From Clostridia bacterium (lineage in GTDB: Bacteria; Bacillota; Clostridia; Christensenellales; Borkfalkiaceae), in assembly GCA_017471945.1 (NCBI GenBank), contig JAFURH010000004.1, forward strand, positions 1-64,000: 64,000 bases of DNA. Reading direction: 5' to 3'. Position 1 is the stretch's first letter. Each line of letters begins with the position of its first letter. Under the pieces are notes generated by a model. It was given only the letters and a program-made list of their open reading frames with translations. It was not told where the DNA came from and ran no database searches. Both the position numbers and the translations under genes were made by a program. Below, piece after piece: positions 17,224-26,488 of this stretch.

Positions 17224-17270
17224 AAAGCCGACGAGCCGTATCGTATACTATACGTTTGCCCGTCGGCTTT
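17224..17270 (-). terminator. Hairpin after the oadB-oadG pair
   Basis: AAAGCCGACG and CGTCGGCTTT form a perfect 10-bp stem over a 27-nt loop that itself contains CGTATAC/GTATACG-like symmetry. On the minus strand it ends in CTTTTCTTC. It separates the decarboxylase genes from the CDF gene. Confidence 0.6.
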
Positions 17271-17291
17271 CGTGTTCGTTTCTATTTGATC

Positions 17292-17519
17292 TTACTCGGT
17301 TTTGCCGTTTTCTTCGTCCGTTTTCGCCTTTTGCGCACGTTCTTTTATTTCCGCGCTTTTCGCGATCGCGAGCGAGGTGATTTTGACCGCGATGATGATC
17401 AACGCGATAACGATAAAGATCGCAAGCAAGCCTTTCCACAAAATATTGAGCGCGGCGACGAGGTTTTCGCCGTTCATAGGGGTGAGCCCTTCAAAAATTG
17501 CAAGTATCGTATTCAACAT
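17292..17519 (-). CDS. Small OadG-like membrane protein (decarboxylase gamma-type subunit)
   Basis: A 75-residue protein with a single membrane helix (LWKGLLAIFIVIALIIIAVKI, about residues 28-48) and a charged Lys/Glu-rich tail. This is the architecture of the gamma subunit that assembles Na+-pumping decarboxylases. It lies 13 nt downstream of the beta subunit gene in the same direction with an AGGAGG site in between. The order beta then gamma is the reverse of the commonest arrangement. Sequence similarity is too short to prove the family. Confidence 0.65.
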   Translation of the reverse strand: MLNTILAIFEGLTPMNGENLVAALNILWKGLLAIFIVIALIIIAVKITSLAIAKSAEIKERAQKAKTDEENGKTE

Positions 17520-17532
17520 AACCGTTTCCTCC

Positions 17533-18660
17533 TTACAATACCAAACCGATGATCAAACCGCCGACGATCGCGGAGGCGATTTGTCCCGATACGTTCGCGC
17601 CGACCGCGTGCATAAGTAAATGATTGGTCGAATCCTCTTTCACGCCTACCTTTTCCACGACGCGCGCCGCCATAGGGAACGCGGAAATACCCGCCGCGCC
17701 GATAAGCGGATTGATTTTTTCTTTAGAAAACAGATTCATAAGTTTTGCGCACATAACGCCGCCCACCGTGTCGAACACGAACGCAAACAAGCCGAGTACC
17801 ATAATGATAAGGGTATTCACGGAAATAAACGCGTCCGCTTGCATTTGGAAAGAAATGGTGATGCCCAAAAGAAGGGTGATTATGTTCGAGAACGTCGTTT
17901 GCGCCGTTTCGGAAAGAGATTTCAACACGCCGCATTCGCGGAGCAAATTACCGAACATAAGCATACCCACGAGGGAGATGGATTCGGGTGCGATCAAGCC
18001 GGAAACGATCGTAACGATCACGGGGAACAAAATACGCATCAGGCGGGAAACCTGTTTCGCGTTGTATTTCATCTTGATCACACGTTCCTTTTTCGTCGTG
18101 CAAAGCTTCATAACGGCGGGCTGTACGATAGGCACGAGCGCCATATACGAATACGCCACGACGGTGATCGGACCGATCAGGGAGTTAAACGGATTGCCGC
18201 CGCCGAGCAGGGTGTTGGCGACGTGGATCGCCGTAGGTCCGTCCGCCGCGCCGATAATTCCGATAGAGGAAGCCGCGTCGAGAGGGAAACCGATCATAAC
18301 GGCGAGGATAACGGTGATAAAGATACCGAGCTGCGCCGCGCCGCCCAAGATAAAGAGCTTGGGGTTGGAAAGCAACGGGCCGAAGTCGATCATACACCCG
18401 ATCCCGATAAAGAGCAATAAGGGCATAGCCTCGCTCGCCGAGATCCCCACCTGAAAGAGGGAATTGATGATACCGTTATCTTTAATAACGGGGGAGAGGG
18501 GCAAATTGACGAGAATTGCGCCAAACCCCATAGGCAGGAGCAGGGCGGGTTCCATATCTTTCTTGATGGCAAGATAGATAAGAATACCGCCGATGATCCA
18601 CATAGCGATCATTTTGGGGTTTTGCGCGATGGCTTCAAACCCCTCTAAGAGATATTCCAT
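17533..18660 (-). CDS. Sodium ion-translocating decarboxylase beta subunit (OadB/GcdB family)
   Basis: Integral membrane subunit that decarboxylates carboxybiotin and pumps Na+ outwards. The family signature GAADGPTAIHVAN carries the conserved Asp in the membrane region IIIa, and the protein has about nine hydrophobic segments. I start at 18660 (MEYLLEGFEAI) with GGAGG 6 nt upstream; a longer frame to 18798 enters the promoter. 375 residues, normal. No alpha (carboxyltransferase) or biotin carrier gene lies in the window, so the substrate (oxaloacetate, methylmalonyl-CoA or glutaconyl-CoA) is unknown. Confidence 0.92.
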   Translation of the reverse strand: MEYLLEGFEAIAQNPKMIAMWIIGGILIYLAIKKDMEPALLLPMGFGAILVNLPLSPVIKDNGIINSLFQVGISASEAMPLLLFIGIGCMIDFGPLLSNPKLFILGGAAQLGIFITVILAVMIGFPLDAASSIGIIGAADGPTAIHVANTLLGGGNPFNSLIGPITVVAYSYMALVPIVQPAVMKLCTTKKERVIKMKYNAKQVSRLMRILFPVIVTIVSGLIAPESISLVGMLMFGNLLRECGVLKSLSETAQTTFSNIITLLLGITISFQMQADAFISVNTLIIMVLGLFAFVFDTVGGVMCAKLMNLFSKEKINPLIGAAGISAFPMAARVVEKVGVKEDSTNHLLMHAVGANVSGQIASAIVGGLIIGLVL

Positions 18661-18691
18661 AAAAGCCTCCGTGTAAATATTTAACAATATA

Positions 18692-18720
18692 ATTATAGAA
18701 AAAACGCAACGCGTTGTCAA
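18692..18720 (-). promoter_or_regulatory. Sigma-A promoter for oadB
   Basis: Minus strand TTGACA (18720-18715), 17-bp spacer, TATAAT (18697-18692): exact consensus, about 30 nt before the start codon. Confidence 0.9.
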
Positions 18721-18792
18721 GAGAAAAAGAAGGTCGATTATCTTAAAAAAGAAAATAAAAATAAAAAATACGGAAAAATCACGCAAAAACGC

Positions 18793-18821
18793 TTGCAAAA
18801 GCGCGAGAAATCATATATAAT
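18793..18821 (+). promoter_or_regulatory. Sigma-A promoter for rplS
   Basis: TTGCAA (18793-18798), 17-bp spacer, TATAAT (18816-18821). The transcript would start just before the leader structure. Confidence 0.8.
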
Positions 18822-18831
18822 AATCAAGACT

Positions 18832-18892
18832 TCGAACGTTCCGCTGCCTTTTTGGGCGCGACGAGGAATCGCGCAGCGGGTTATGAACGTAT
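18832..18892 (+). ncRNA. rplS 5' leader (L19-leader-like autoregulatory RNA)
   Basis: Nested pairings: CGTTC (18837-18841) with GAACG (18885-18889), CGCTGC with GCAGCG (18842-18847 / 18873-18878), and an inner CGCGA/TCGCG hairpin. Ribosomal protein L19 leaders upstream of rplS are known in Firmicutes and carry a similar GTTCCGCTGCC...GCGGG core; assignment here is from memory of that pattern. Confidence 0.65.
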
Positions 18893-18918
18893 CGTAAATA
18901 ATGGAGGTAACGAGTCTA

Positions 18919-19263
18919 ATGAAAGGGATCATTGAAGCGATCAACGCGGAAAATTTGAAAGCCGAAGTTCCTTCCTTCAACGTAGGTGACACCGTAAAAG
19001 TCGGGTTTAAGATCATCGAAGGCGGCAAGGAAAGAATCCAGAACTTCGAAGGCGTCGTCATCGCGAAGAAAAACGGTGGTATTTCCGAAACCTTCACCGT
19101 ACGCCATATCTCTTACGGCGTCGGCGTAGAAAAAACCTATCCTCTTCATTCCCCGAAGATCGCGTCGATCACGGTCGTGAGAAAGGGTAAGGTCAGAAGA
19201 GCGAAGTTGTATTACCTGCGCGGTTTAACGGGTAAAGCGGCTAAGGTTAAAGAAAAGATTTAA
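18919..19263 (+). CDS. rplS: 50S ribosomal protein L19
   Basis: Large-subunit protein at the 30S-50S interface. Signatures: [26 protein letters not shown] and [10 protein letters not shown] at the end. 114 residues. Start ATG 18919 with GGAGG at 18903-18907; an upstream ATG at 18901 overlaps that site. Normally next to trmD; here it stands alone with its own promoter, leader and terminator, 8.7 kb from rimM. Confidence 0.97.
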   Translation: MKGIIEAINAENLKAEVPSFNVGDTVKVGFKIIEGGKERIQNFEGVVIAKKNGGISETFTVRHISYGVGVEKTYPLHSPKIASITVVRKGKVRRAKLYYLRGLTGKAAKVKEKI

Positions 19264-19289
19264 AAAACCACCTCAAAGAGGTAAGAATG

Positions 19290-19325
19290 AGTTCGCCCAA
19301 AGTCAAAGGCGAACTTATTTTTTAT
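19290..19325 (+). terminator. rho-independent terminator after rplS
   Basis: AGTTCGCC (19290-19297) pairs with GGCGAACT (19308-19315), followed by TATTTTTTAT. Confidence 0.85.
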
Positions 19326-19447
19326 ACCCACTCGTAAAATACCGAAAAGTAAGCCAAATTCGGTTTACTTTTTTTTCGTTTTTTTGTACAATATAAGAAA
19401 AGAAAATTCAGCAAACTTTCCTTTTCGAAAGGAAGCGGGAGCTTTTT

Positions 19448-21394
19448 ATGCGGATCAAAAACAAATTCACGATTTCCTTTATCATTCTCCTCGCGGTATT
19501 TTTTATCGCCCAGCTTTTTACCCTCGGTTCGTTGCGTTCCAGCGGTGAATCGCTGGAATATGCGAGCGGCAAAACGGTGATCTATAACGCAGAGATCAAA
19601 AGCGGTGAAAAACTCGACGATATTTATATCAAAGTCGGCTCGATTTACGCGGACTACGGCGCGGCGGCTACGGTCACGGTAAAGACGGGTACGAGCTCGT
19701 CCTCTACGGCTACGCCTTCCACCTCGTTCGGGTCGGTTTCGATCGCGAACGTATACGGCGAAGAGGGGCGCGTGGGCGCGAATTATAACTGGATCGCCGT
19801 CGCGACGGGCAAAGCCTTTTCCAGCGTAAAAAAGATTTCGTTGAGCGCGGATAAAAACTTGGAGCTTATCGAGATCGTCGCGTTCTCGGATAAAGGACAT
19901 CGGGTGGCGTTGACGGTCGCGGATAACTCCGCTTTCAGCGCCGAGTCCGTGAATAAGACCCTCGACGCACAGGATTCCTTCCTGCTGGACAATTCCGCGA
20001 AAGCCAACTTCACGCAGGACGAGGGTTATACGATGACCGCCGTCCACACCGTGCTCGGCGGGAAAAAAATCGTGGAGGGGAGCGAATATAACCTGCATCC
20101 CGATTTCGGCGTTCTTTCGACTCTGTTCGTCGCGCCTTCGGTCGCGCTGTTCGGTGAAACTACTTTCGCGCTCCGCTTGCCTTCCCTTGTGGCGACGACG
20201 GTTGTGCTTGCATTCTTGGGGCTGCTCGGCACTTCTCTTTTCAAGGACGAAAAATACGGCTTTATCTTCGCGCTCGTATTCGCGCTCGGCGGTATGGCGA
20301 CCTCGGTGGGAAGGCTCGGCGCACCGTACGCGTTCCTCGCGGCGTTGCTTCTCGGTAACTTATATTTTATGCACCGCTTCTATTCCAAAGGACTTTCCCG
20401 CAAAGCGGTCAAAGGCGCGAGCAATATTCTCCTTTCGGGGCTTTTCGCTTCGCTTGCGATCGCGCTCGACGCAACGGCGACCCTTCCCGTAGCGGGCGTG
20501 CTCGTTTTGTTCGGTTTCGGGTTAAGACGGCAACGCCTCGTCTATCGCTTAGAACTTGCAAACGCGGCGGGGAAGGAAGAAACCCGCACCGCGGAGGACG
20601 GCACGGAAGTTACCGTGAACCCTGCCGAAACCAAAGCCAAGCGCGATTATAGCTATAAATTGCGCGTGAGTATCGCCTTTGCCGCGATCGGGTTTATCGC
20701 CGTCGCGTTTTTGGTAAGCCTCATCACGGGCGTGATCGCCTACGGCGCTCTCGTGAAAGCGTACGACGATCCCGCTTCGCCAAAACTCAGTATTATCACG
20801 ATTTTGTTCAAGGGCTTCGTTGATTCGGGCAAGGCGACGTCCGTCACCGAGTTTACCTCGGCAAACGCCTCGAATATCTTCTCGTGGTTCTTGCCTTTGA
20901 AGGCGGCGACGCTCTACGACGGCGTAACGCAGGTCGGCTCTTCGCAATATCTTGCGTGGAACGCGGCGTTCAATCCCGTTTTGTCCGCGTTGAGTTTGCT
21001 CGGCTTACTCTTCGCCACGGTGCGCGTGATTTTGGATTTTGTAAAAAAACGCACGGATAAAAGCGCTTTGCGCGTCCGTCGGGCTTATTTTATTCTCCTT
21101 GGCGGACTGCTTGCGACTTTGCTTTCCGCTTTGATCAGAGGGAACGTGAGCGCGATCTCGTCGCTTATCTTCCAAGTCTTTTATCTCGGCTTTATTCCGC
21201 TTGCATTGCTCGTGTTGCGCGGTAGCGAAAAGGGGAAGATCTCCCCTTCGGAACTCGTTTTTGCCGTTCTTATGCTCGGCGCGGCGGCGGTGTTCGCGCT
21301 TTCCTTGCCGAGCGTTTACGGGTACGCCGTATCCTCCTCGACGGCAAAACTCTTCGGTTGGACGAGTATCCTCTCCAACGGCTATTTCAGATAA
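19448..21394 (+). CDS. GT-C fold membrane glycosyltransferase (PMT/ArnT-like)
   Basis: A 648-residue polytopic membrane protein. After one N-terminal membrane helix comes an outside domain of about 170 residues, Ser/Thr-rich and predicted beta, then QDEGYTMTAVHTVLGG, which fits the catalytic Asp-Glu loop of protein O-mannosyltransferases and ArnT. NLHPDFGVL is in the position of the HPP(L/F)G motif and ALRLPS follows, as in this superfamily. Ten or so further hydrophobic segments extend to the C-terminus. Likely transfers a sugar from a polyprenyl carrier to protein or wall polymer. Acceptor and donor are not predictable. Transcribed alone. Confidence 0.65.
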   Translation: MRIKNKFTISFIILLAVFFIAQLFTLGSLRSSGESLEYASGKTVIYNAEIKSGEKLDDIYIKVGSIYADYGAAATVTVKTGTSSSSTATPSTSFGSVSIANVYGEEGRVGANYNWIAVATGKAFSSVKKISLSADKNLELIEIVAFSDKGHRVALTVADNSAFSAESVNKTLDAQDSFLLDNSAKANFTQDEGYTMTAVHTVLGGKKIVEGSEYNLHPDFGVLSTLFVAPSVALFGETTFALRLPSLVATTVVLAFLGLLGTSLFKDEKYGFIFALVFALGGMATSVGRLGAPYAFLAALLLGNLYFMHRFYSKGLSRKAVKGASNILLSGLFASLAIALDATATLPVAGVLVLFGFGLRRQRLVYRLELANAAGKEETRTAEDGTEVTVNPAETKAKRDYSYKLRVSIAFAAIGFIAVAFLVSLITGVIAYGALVKAYDDPASPKLSIITILFKGFVDSGKATSVTEFTSANASNIFSWFLPLKAATLYDGVTQVGSSQYLAWNAAFNPVLSALSLLGLLFATVRVILDFVKKRTDKSALRVRRAYFILLGGLLATLLSALIRGNVSAISSLIFQVFYLGFIPLALLVLRGSEKGKISPSELVFAVLMLGAAAVFALSLPSVYGYAVSSSTAKLFGWTSILSNGYFR

Positions 21395-21460
21395 TATGCT
21401 AACCTTTTCCGCAAGAGTTGAACTTTTGCGGAATTTGCTTTTTACCAAAGGAGAATCCAA

Positions 21461-22993
21461 ATGATAGCAAAAGTACAAAGTTACGCACTTTCGGGGCTGG
21501 AAGGTATCGCAGTCACGGTGGAAACGGACGTTTCCAAGGGGATACCGTCCTACGATATGGTCGGACTTCCCGACGCGGCTGTAAAAGAATCCAAAGAACG
21601 GGTGCGGAGCGCGATCAAAAACAGCGCGCTCGAATTCCCGCTCCACCGCGTCACCGTCAATTTTGCGCCCGCTTACGTGAAAAAAGAAGGCTCGGCGTTC
21701 GACCTTCCGATCGCCGTGAGCTTGTTGCTTGCCAACGGCGTTTTGGAGTGTGACACGGACGGGATCGTATTTTTTGGCGAACTCGCTTTAAACGGCGATC
21801 TGCGCCCCGTCACGGGCGTGTTGCCTTCGATCATTTCCGCACGCGATCAAGGCTTCAAAAACTTTATCGTGCCCAAGGGCAACGAGCGAGAAGCGGGCTT
21901 TATCCACGGCGTGAACGTATACGCGGCGGAGTCTTTAAAAGAAGTCGTCGATCACCTTTCGGGCTATAAAAAGATCGAGCCCACCGCGCCGTCCGATTTC
22001 GTCGTCGGCGGGGAAAAGGAAAACGCGAAAGACCTCTCCTTTATCAAAGGTCAGCCGATCGCAAAACGCGCGCTCGAAGTCGCGGTCGCAGGCGGTCACA
22101 ATATCCTGTTCGTCGGGCCTCCGGGGAGCGGAAAAACGATGCTCGCCCGCGCCATACCCTCGGTGATGCCCGATATGAGCTTCGACGAAGCACTCGAAAT
22201 CACAAAAATACATTCCGTCGCGGGGACGCTTGGGAAAGAGGGGATCGTCACCGAACGCCCTTTCCGTTCTCCGCACCACACGGCGACCACCGTTTCCCTG
22301 TGCGGCGGGGGAAGTCGGTCGGTACATCCCGGGGAAATCAGCTTAGCGCACGGCGGCGTGCTCTTTTTGGACGAATTGCCCGAATATAAGCGTTCGTCGC
22401 TCGAATCCTTGCGCCAACCCTTAGAGGACGGCGTGATCACGATCTCCCGCGCGGGCGGTACGGCTACGTATCCCGCTTCCTTTATGCTCTGCGCGAGTAT
22501 GAACCCTTGCCCTTGCGGTCACTACGGCAGTAAAAAACGGCGCTGTACCTGTCTTCCCAACGATATCAGAAAATACCGCGCCCGCATTTCCGGACCCCTT
22601 CTCGACAGGATCGATATCCAAGTAGAGGTGGACGGCGTGGAATACTTGGATCTGCTTTCCGAAAAACGGGAAGAATCGAGCGCGGAGGTAAAGCTTCGCG
22701 CCGACCGAGCCAGACGCATACAGCGGGAACGCTTTGACGGCACGGCGGTAAAGACGAACGCGGAAATGGGGGAGAAGGAAACCAAGGCGTATTGCAAGCT
22801 CACCGCCGAATGCGAATTGATCTTAAAGACGGCGTTCGAGTCGTTGAACCTTTCCGCCCGCGCGCGTTCGCGTATTTTAAAGGTCGCGCGTACGATCGCG
22901 GATTTAGAGCTTTCCGAGGATATTCTTCCCGATCACCTCTACGAAGCGATCTCCTATCGCACTTACGGCGCAACTTTGTCGGTGACCGACTGA
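21461..22993 (+). CDS. comM: YifB/ComM-family Mg chelatase-like AAA+ ATPase
   Basis: Related to ComM, a helicase that promotes branch migration in natural transformation. An N-terminal Lon-protease-like domain (SYALSGLEGIAVTVETDVSKG... ) is followed by the AAA+ core with Walker A GPPGSGKTMLARAIPS (about residue 220), Walker B GGVLFLDELPE and the Cys motif NPCPCGHYG. The C-terminal Mg_chelatase_C region ends the protein. 510 residues, normal. First gene of a run through dprA, topA, trmFO, hslV, hslU, hisS and trxA. Confidence 0.94.
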   Translation: MIAKVQSYALSGLEGIAVTVETDVSKGIPSYDMVGLPDAAVKESKERVRSAIKNSALEFPLHRVTVNFAPAYVKKEGSAFDLPIAVSLLLANGVLECDTDGIVFFGELALNGDLRPVTGVLPSIISARDQGFKNFIVPKGNEREAGFIHGVNVYAAESLKEVVDHLSGYKKIEPTAPSDFVVGGEKENAKDLSFIKGQPIAKRALEVAVAGGHNILFVGPPGSGKTMLARAIPSVMPDMSFDEALEITKIHSVAGTLGKEGIVTERPFRSPHHTATTVSLCGGGSRSVHPGEISLAHGGVLFLDELPEYKRSSLESLRQPLEDGVITISRAGGTATYPASFMLCASMNPCPCGHYGSKKRRCTCLPNDIRKYRARISGPLLDRIDIQVEVDGVEYLDLLSEKREESSAEVKLRADRARRIQRERFDGTAVKTNAEMGEKETKAYCKLTAECELILKTAFESLNLSARARSRILKVARTIADLELSEDILPDHLYEAISYRTYGATLSVTD

Positions 22994-23009
22994 TCGGAGG
23001 GAAGGAAAA

Positions 23010-24092
23010 ATGAAACTTACACCTGAGGAAAAAGCCTATCTTTGGCTGAATTCCTTTCCGCTTGATTTAAAAGAGAAGCAAAAACTCCTGCTTTCGGCTG
23101 GAAATTCCGCCGATCTGGTCAGGAAATTTTCCGAATTTCGCCGTCTTTTGATTGATTTTCAAAAAGAAAGCGTATATAATACTATGCGGGAGACTTTAAC
23201 GGACGGCGGCGCGTATTTCAGATCTCTCGTCGAAGAGCTTGAAAAACGGGGGATCATTCCCGTAACGCTCGCCTCGCCCGAGTATCCCGAAGAACTTAAA
23301 ACGCTTCGCGACGCGCCTTTGGTCCTTTATGCAAAGGGCGAGCTCGGGTTATTGAGAGAACGCAAATTTACGGTCGTCGGTTCTCGGCGTACCCCGCCCG
23401 CCGCGATCAAGACGGGCACGGACATTTCGAAAGCGATTTCCAAGTCGTTTGCGATCGTCACGGGCTTTGCCGACGGCGGCGACGGCGCGGCGATCGAAGG
23501 CGGAATGCAAGCGGGAAAAGTCATCTGCGTGCTTGCAAGCGGGTTTTCCGCGCTTCCGCAGGGCAAACTCCCGCTTTTAAACGAAGTCGCGCAAAAAGGC
23601 TTATTGCTTTCGCCTTATCCTATGAAAACGGGCACGCGCGCGTTTTCTTACGAGTACCGAAACAAGATCTTAGCCGCGCTGGGCGAGGGCACGCTCGTGA
23701 TTTCGGCGGGCGAAAAGAGCGGCGCGCTCATCACCGCAAAATACGCGAAAAAAGCGGGGAAACCGTTGTTTGCGCTTCCGTATTCTTTGGGAAACGCGTT
23801 GGGCGAGGGTTGCAACGCGCTCATTCAAGGCGGCGCGTATCTTACGCAAACGGCGGGAGATATTCTAAGCCGTTTCGGGTTGGAAACGGAGCGAAACGAA
23901 CAGCCGATTCCGCCTTTATCCGAAGAAGAGGAGCGTGCGCTTAACGTTCTTCGCGAACGCTCGGAGTGGCATATCTCGGAGCTTTCCGAAAAAACGCAGA
24001 TCCCCGTCTTCAAGCTGACGGCGATTTTATCCTCGCTCGAAGTCAAAGGACTCGTCGCAAAGATCGGCGGCAACCGCTACGAGCCCGTATGA
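23010..24092 (+). CDS. dprA: DNA processing protein DprA (Smf)
   Basis: Loads RecA on incoming single-stranded DNA. The Rossmann-like core reads VVGSRRTPPAA (about residue 112), then VTGFADGGDGAAIEGG where the family has SGGARGID..AH, and the C-terminal winged-helix region ends KGLVAKIGGNRYEPV. The glycine loop is more divergent than usual. 360 residues, normal. Ribosome binding site GGAGGGAAGG. Adjacent to comM and topA as in many Firmicutes. Confidence 0.9.
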   Translation: MKLTPEEKAYLWLNSFPLDLKEKQKLLLSAGNSADLVRKFSEFRRLLIDFQKESVYNTMRETLTDGGAYFRSLVEELEKRGIIPVTLASPEYPEELKTLRDAPLVLYAKGELGLLRERKFTVVGSRRTPPAAIKTGTDISKAISKSFAIVTGFADGGDGAAIEGGMQAGKVICVLASGFSALPQGKLPLLNEVAQKGLLLSPYPMKTGTRAFSYEYRNKILAALGEGTLVISAGEKSGALITAKYAKKAGKPLFALPYSLGNALGEGCNALIQGGAYLTQTAGDILSRFGLETERNEQPIPPLSEEEERALNVLRERSEWHISELSEKTQIPVFKLTAILSSLEVKGLVAKIGGNRYEPV

Positions 24093-24136
24093 TCAAGTAA
24101 AAAAGTAAAGTTTATAGATAGAAAAAGGAACGAAGA

Positions 24137-26488
24137 ATGGATTTAATTATCGTAGAATCGCCTTCCAAGGCAAAAACCATTTCCAAATACCTCAAAGGAA
24201 AATACCGCGTAGACGCTTCGGCGGGGCATATCCGCGACTTGCCCGTGCATACGCTCGGCGTGGATATCCGCAACAACTACGAGCCGAAATACGTCAATTC
24301 GGAAGGAAAAGAAGACGTTATCCGCCGTCTTGTGGACGCCACGAGAAAAGCGGACAGAGTGTATCTTGCCACCGACCCCGACAGAGAGGGCGAGGCGATC
24401 TCTTGGCATTTGCAAACGGTTTTGGGACTCGACGAAAACGGCGAAAACCGTATCGAGTTCAACGAAGTTTCGCCCCGCGCGATCGAGGCGGCGCTCAAAA
24501 CCCCCCGTAAGATCAATTATAATCTCGTGGACGCGCAACAAGCCCGCCGCGTGCTCGATCGGCTCGTGGGATATAAGCTCTCCGATCTTTTGAACAGAAA
24601 AATAGAGGACACTTCCGCGAACGGAAGACGTTCCCTTTCGGGCGGTAGAGTACAGTCGGTAGCCCTCCGCTTGATCGTGGAAAGAGAACGGGAGATCACG
24701 GCGTTTAAGCCCGAAGAATACTGGAATTTAACGGCGGAGCTTCGCGACCTGCCGCAAAAATACGCTTCGTTCAAAGCACTACTCGAAAAGAAGGGCACGA
24801 AAAAATACAAGCCGTCGTCGGCGGAGGAAACGGAAAGCGTTTTATCCCAGCTCGCGCAAGGCAAATTCGTCGTATCGAAAGTAAAGAAAACGGTCGCAAA
24901 ATCGCACGCGCCCGCGCCGTTCACGACCAGCTCTATGCAACAGGACGCGTCCACCAAACTCGGCTTCACCGCGCCCGAAACGATGACCCTCGCCCAGCAC
25001 CTCTACGAAGGTATGGACACGGGCGACGGCGATCATTTGGCGTTTATCACGTATATGAGAACGGACTCCGTGCGCGTTTCCAAAGAAGCGCAAGCGAAGG
25101 CGCTCGATAAGATCCGCGAGGTCTACGGCGCGGAATACGCGCCCGAAAAGCCCAACTACTACGCTTCCAAAAAAGGCGCGCAGGACGCGCACGAAGCGGT
25201 GCGCCCGATCGATTTGGATATGACCCCCGACCGCGCGAAAAAATTGCTCGACAACAAGCACTATAAGCTGTATAAGCTCGTCTACGAGCGTTTCCTCGCC
25301 TCGCAGATGTCGGAAGCAAAATACAACAGCGCGCAAATGGAGATCGAAAATAACGGGTATATCTTCAAGGCGAGCGGAAAGGTCTTGCTGTTTGCGGGCT
25401 TCACGGCGGTGTATCAGGACAGTAAAAAAGAGGACGAGGACGGCGCGGAAAGCGCAAAGCTTTTGCCCGACTTAAAAGAAGGGGACGAAGTCAGCCTTCT
25501 TTCGATGCAAAAGGAACAAAAATTCACCAAGCCTCCCCTGCGCTATACCGACGCTTCCCTCGTCAAAGCGATGGAAGAAAAGGGGATCGGCAGACCCTCG
25601 ACCTACGCTACGATCATTTCCAAGCTCAACCAGAAATACGTAAAAAAAGAAGGGAAGTATATGATCCCCGCGCCCGTGGCGTACGAGGTGGTGGATATGC
25701 TCGTAAGTTGCTTTAAAGACGTTATGGACGTCGGCTTTACGGCGGGTATGGAAACCAAGCTCGACGATATCGAAGAGGGCGGCGTGGATTGGCACGCGGT
25801 GATCGGGAATTTCTACCCCGGCTTTGAAAAGAACCTCAAAAACGCCTCGACTTACGGCGACGAGCTCACGCAGGAAGTGTGCGGAAAATGCGGACATTTT
25901 ATGATCCGCCGAATCGGCAAATTCGGAAAATACCTCGCGTGCTCGAATTATCCCGAATGTCATAATATTTTAAGCGAAGCGGAAGAGAAGATCTCCGCCG
26001 TGCGCTGTCCTAAATGCGGGGAAAATATGGTGGAAAAGAACGGCAAGTTCGGAAAATTCCTCGCCTGTCCCAACTATCCCACCTGTAAATCCACCCTGCC
26101 GATGGAATCGGGCGAACCGCCCAAGCTCGTAGGGAAATGCCCCGAGTGCGGCGCGGCGATGACCGTCCGAAAATCCAAGCGCGGTAAGGAATATTACAGC
26201 TGTTCCAATTATCCCGACTGCAAGTTTATGAGCTGGGATATCCCTACGGGCGAGAAGTGCCCGACCTGCGGCGGCGCGCTCGTAAAAACCGCCCGCGGCG
26301 GCGTAAAATGCACGAATAAGGACTGCTCTTATCGCGTACGCCCGCCGAAGGAGGAAAATAAGAAAGCTCAACGCAACCCTGCCCCCTCGAAACCGGACGA
26401 CGAAGCCCCGCTTTTAATGGAAGAACCCAAGTATACGGGCTACGACGACGAATGGACGGGATACTTCCCCGAAGGGTTTGAAGAATGA
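24137..26488 (+). CDS. topA: DNA topoisomerase I
   Basis: Relaxes negative supercoils by cutting one strand. The Toprim domain starts IVESPSKAKTISKYL and contains DPDREGEAISWHL. The active-site Tyr is in FITYMRTDSVRVS (about residue 300). The C-terminus carries four zinc-ribbon units of CxxC pairs (about residues 580-740), the last imperfect (CPTCGG...CTNKDC). 783 residues. The 3' end overlaps trmFO by 4 nt (ATGA). Confidence 0.97.
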   Translation: MDLIIVESPSKAKTISKYLKGKYRVDASAGHIRDLPVHTLGVDIRNNYEPKYVNSEGKEDVIRRLVDATRKADRVYLATDPDREGEAISWHLQTVLGLDENGENRIEFNEVSPRAIEAALKTPRKINYNLVDAQQARRVLDRLVGYKLSDLLNRKIEDTSANGRRSLSGGRVQSVALRLIVEREREITAFKPEEYWNLTAELRDLPQKYASFKALLEKKGTKKYKPSSAEETESVLSQLAQGKFVVSKVKKTVAKSHAPAPFTTSSMQQDASTKLGFTAPETMTLAQHLYEGMDTGDGDHLAFITYMRTDSVRVSKEAQAKALDKIREVYGAEYAPEKPNYYASKKGAQDAHEAVRPIDLDMTPDRAKKLLDNKHYKLYKLVYERFLASQMSEAKYNSAQMEIENNGYIFKASGKVLLFAGFTAVYQDSKKEDEDGAESAKLLPDLKEGDEVSLLSMQKEQKFTKPPLRYTDASLVKAMEEKGIGRPSTYATIISKLNQKYVKKEGKYMIPAPVAYEVVDMLVSCFKDVMDVGFTAGMETKLDDIEEGGVDWHAVIGNFYPGFEKNLKNASTYGDELTQEVCGKCGHFMIRRIGKFGKYLACSNYPECHNILSEAEEKISAVRCPKCGENMVEKNGKFGKFLACPNYPTCKSTLPMESGEPPKLVGKCPECGAAMTVRKSKRGKEYYSCSNYPDCKFMSWDIPTGEKCPTCGGALVKTARGGVKCTNKDCSYRVRPPKEENKKAQRNPAPSKPDDEAPLLMEEPKYTGYDDEWTGYFPEGFEE

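Noticed and set aside
17620..18454. Long plus-strand open frames across the oadB gene
   Set aside because: They are antisense to a clear OadB protein; composition follows the complement of its codons and no ribosome binding site or family motif is seen.
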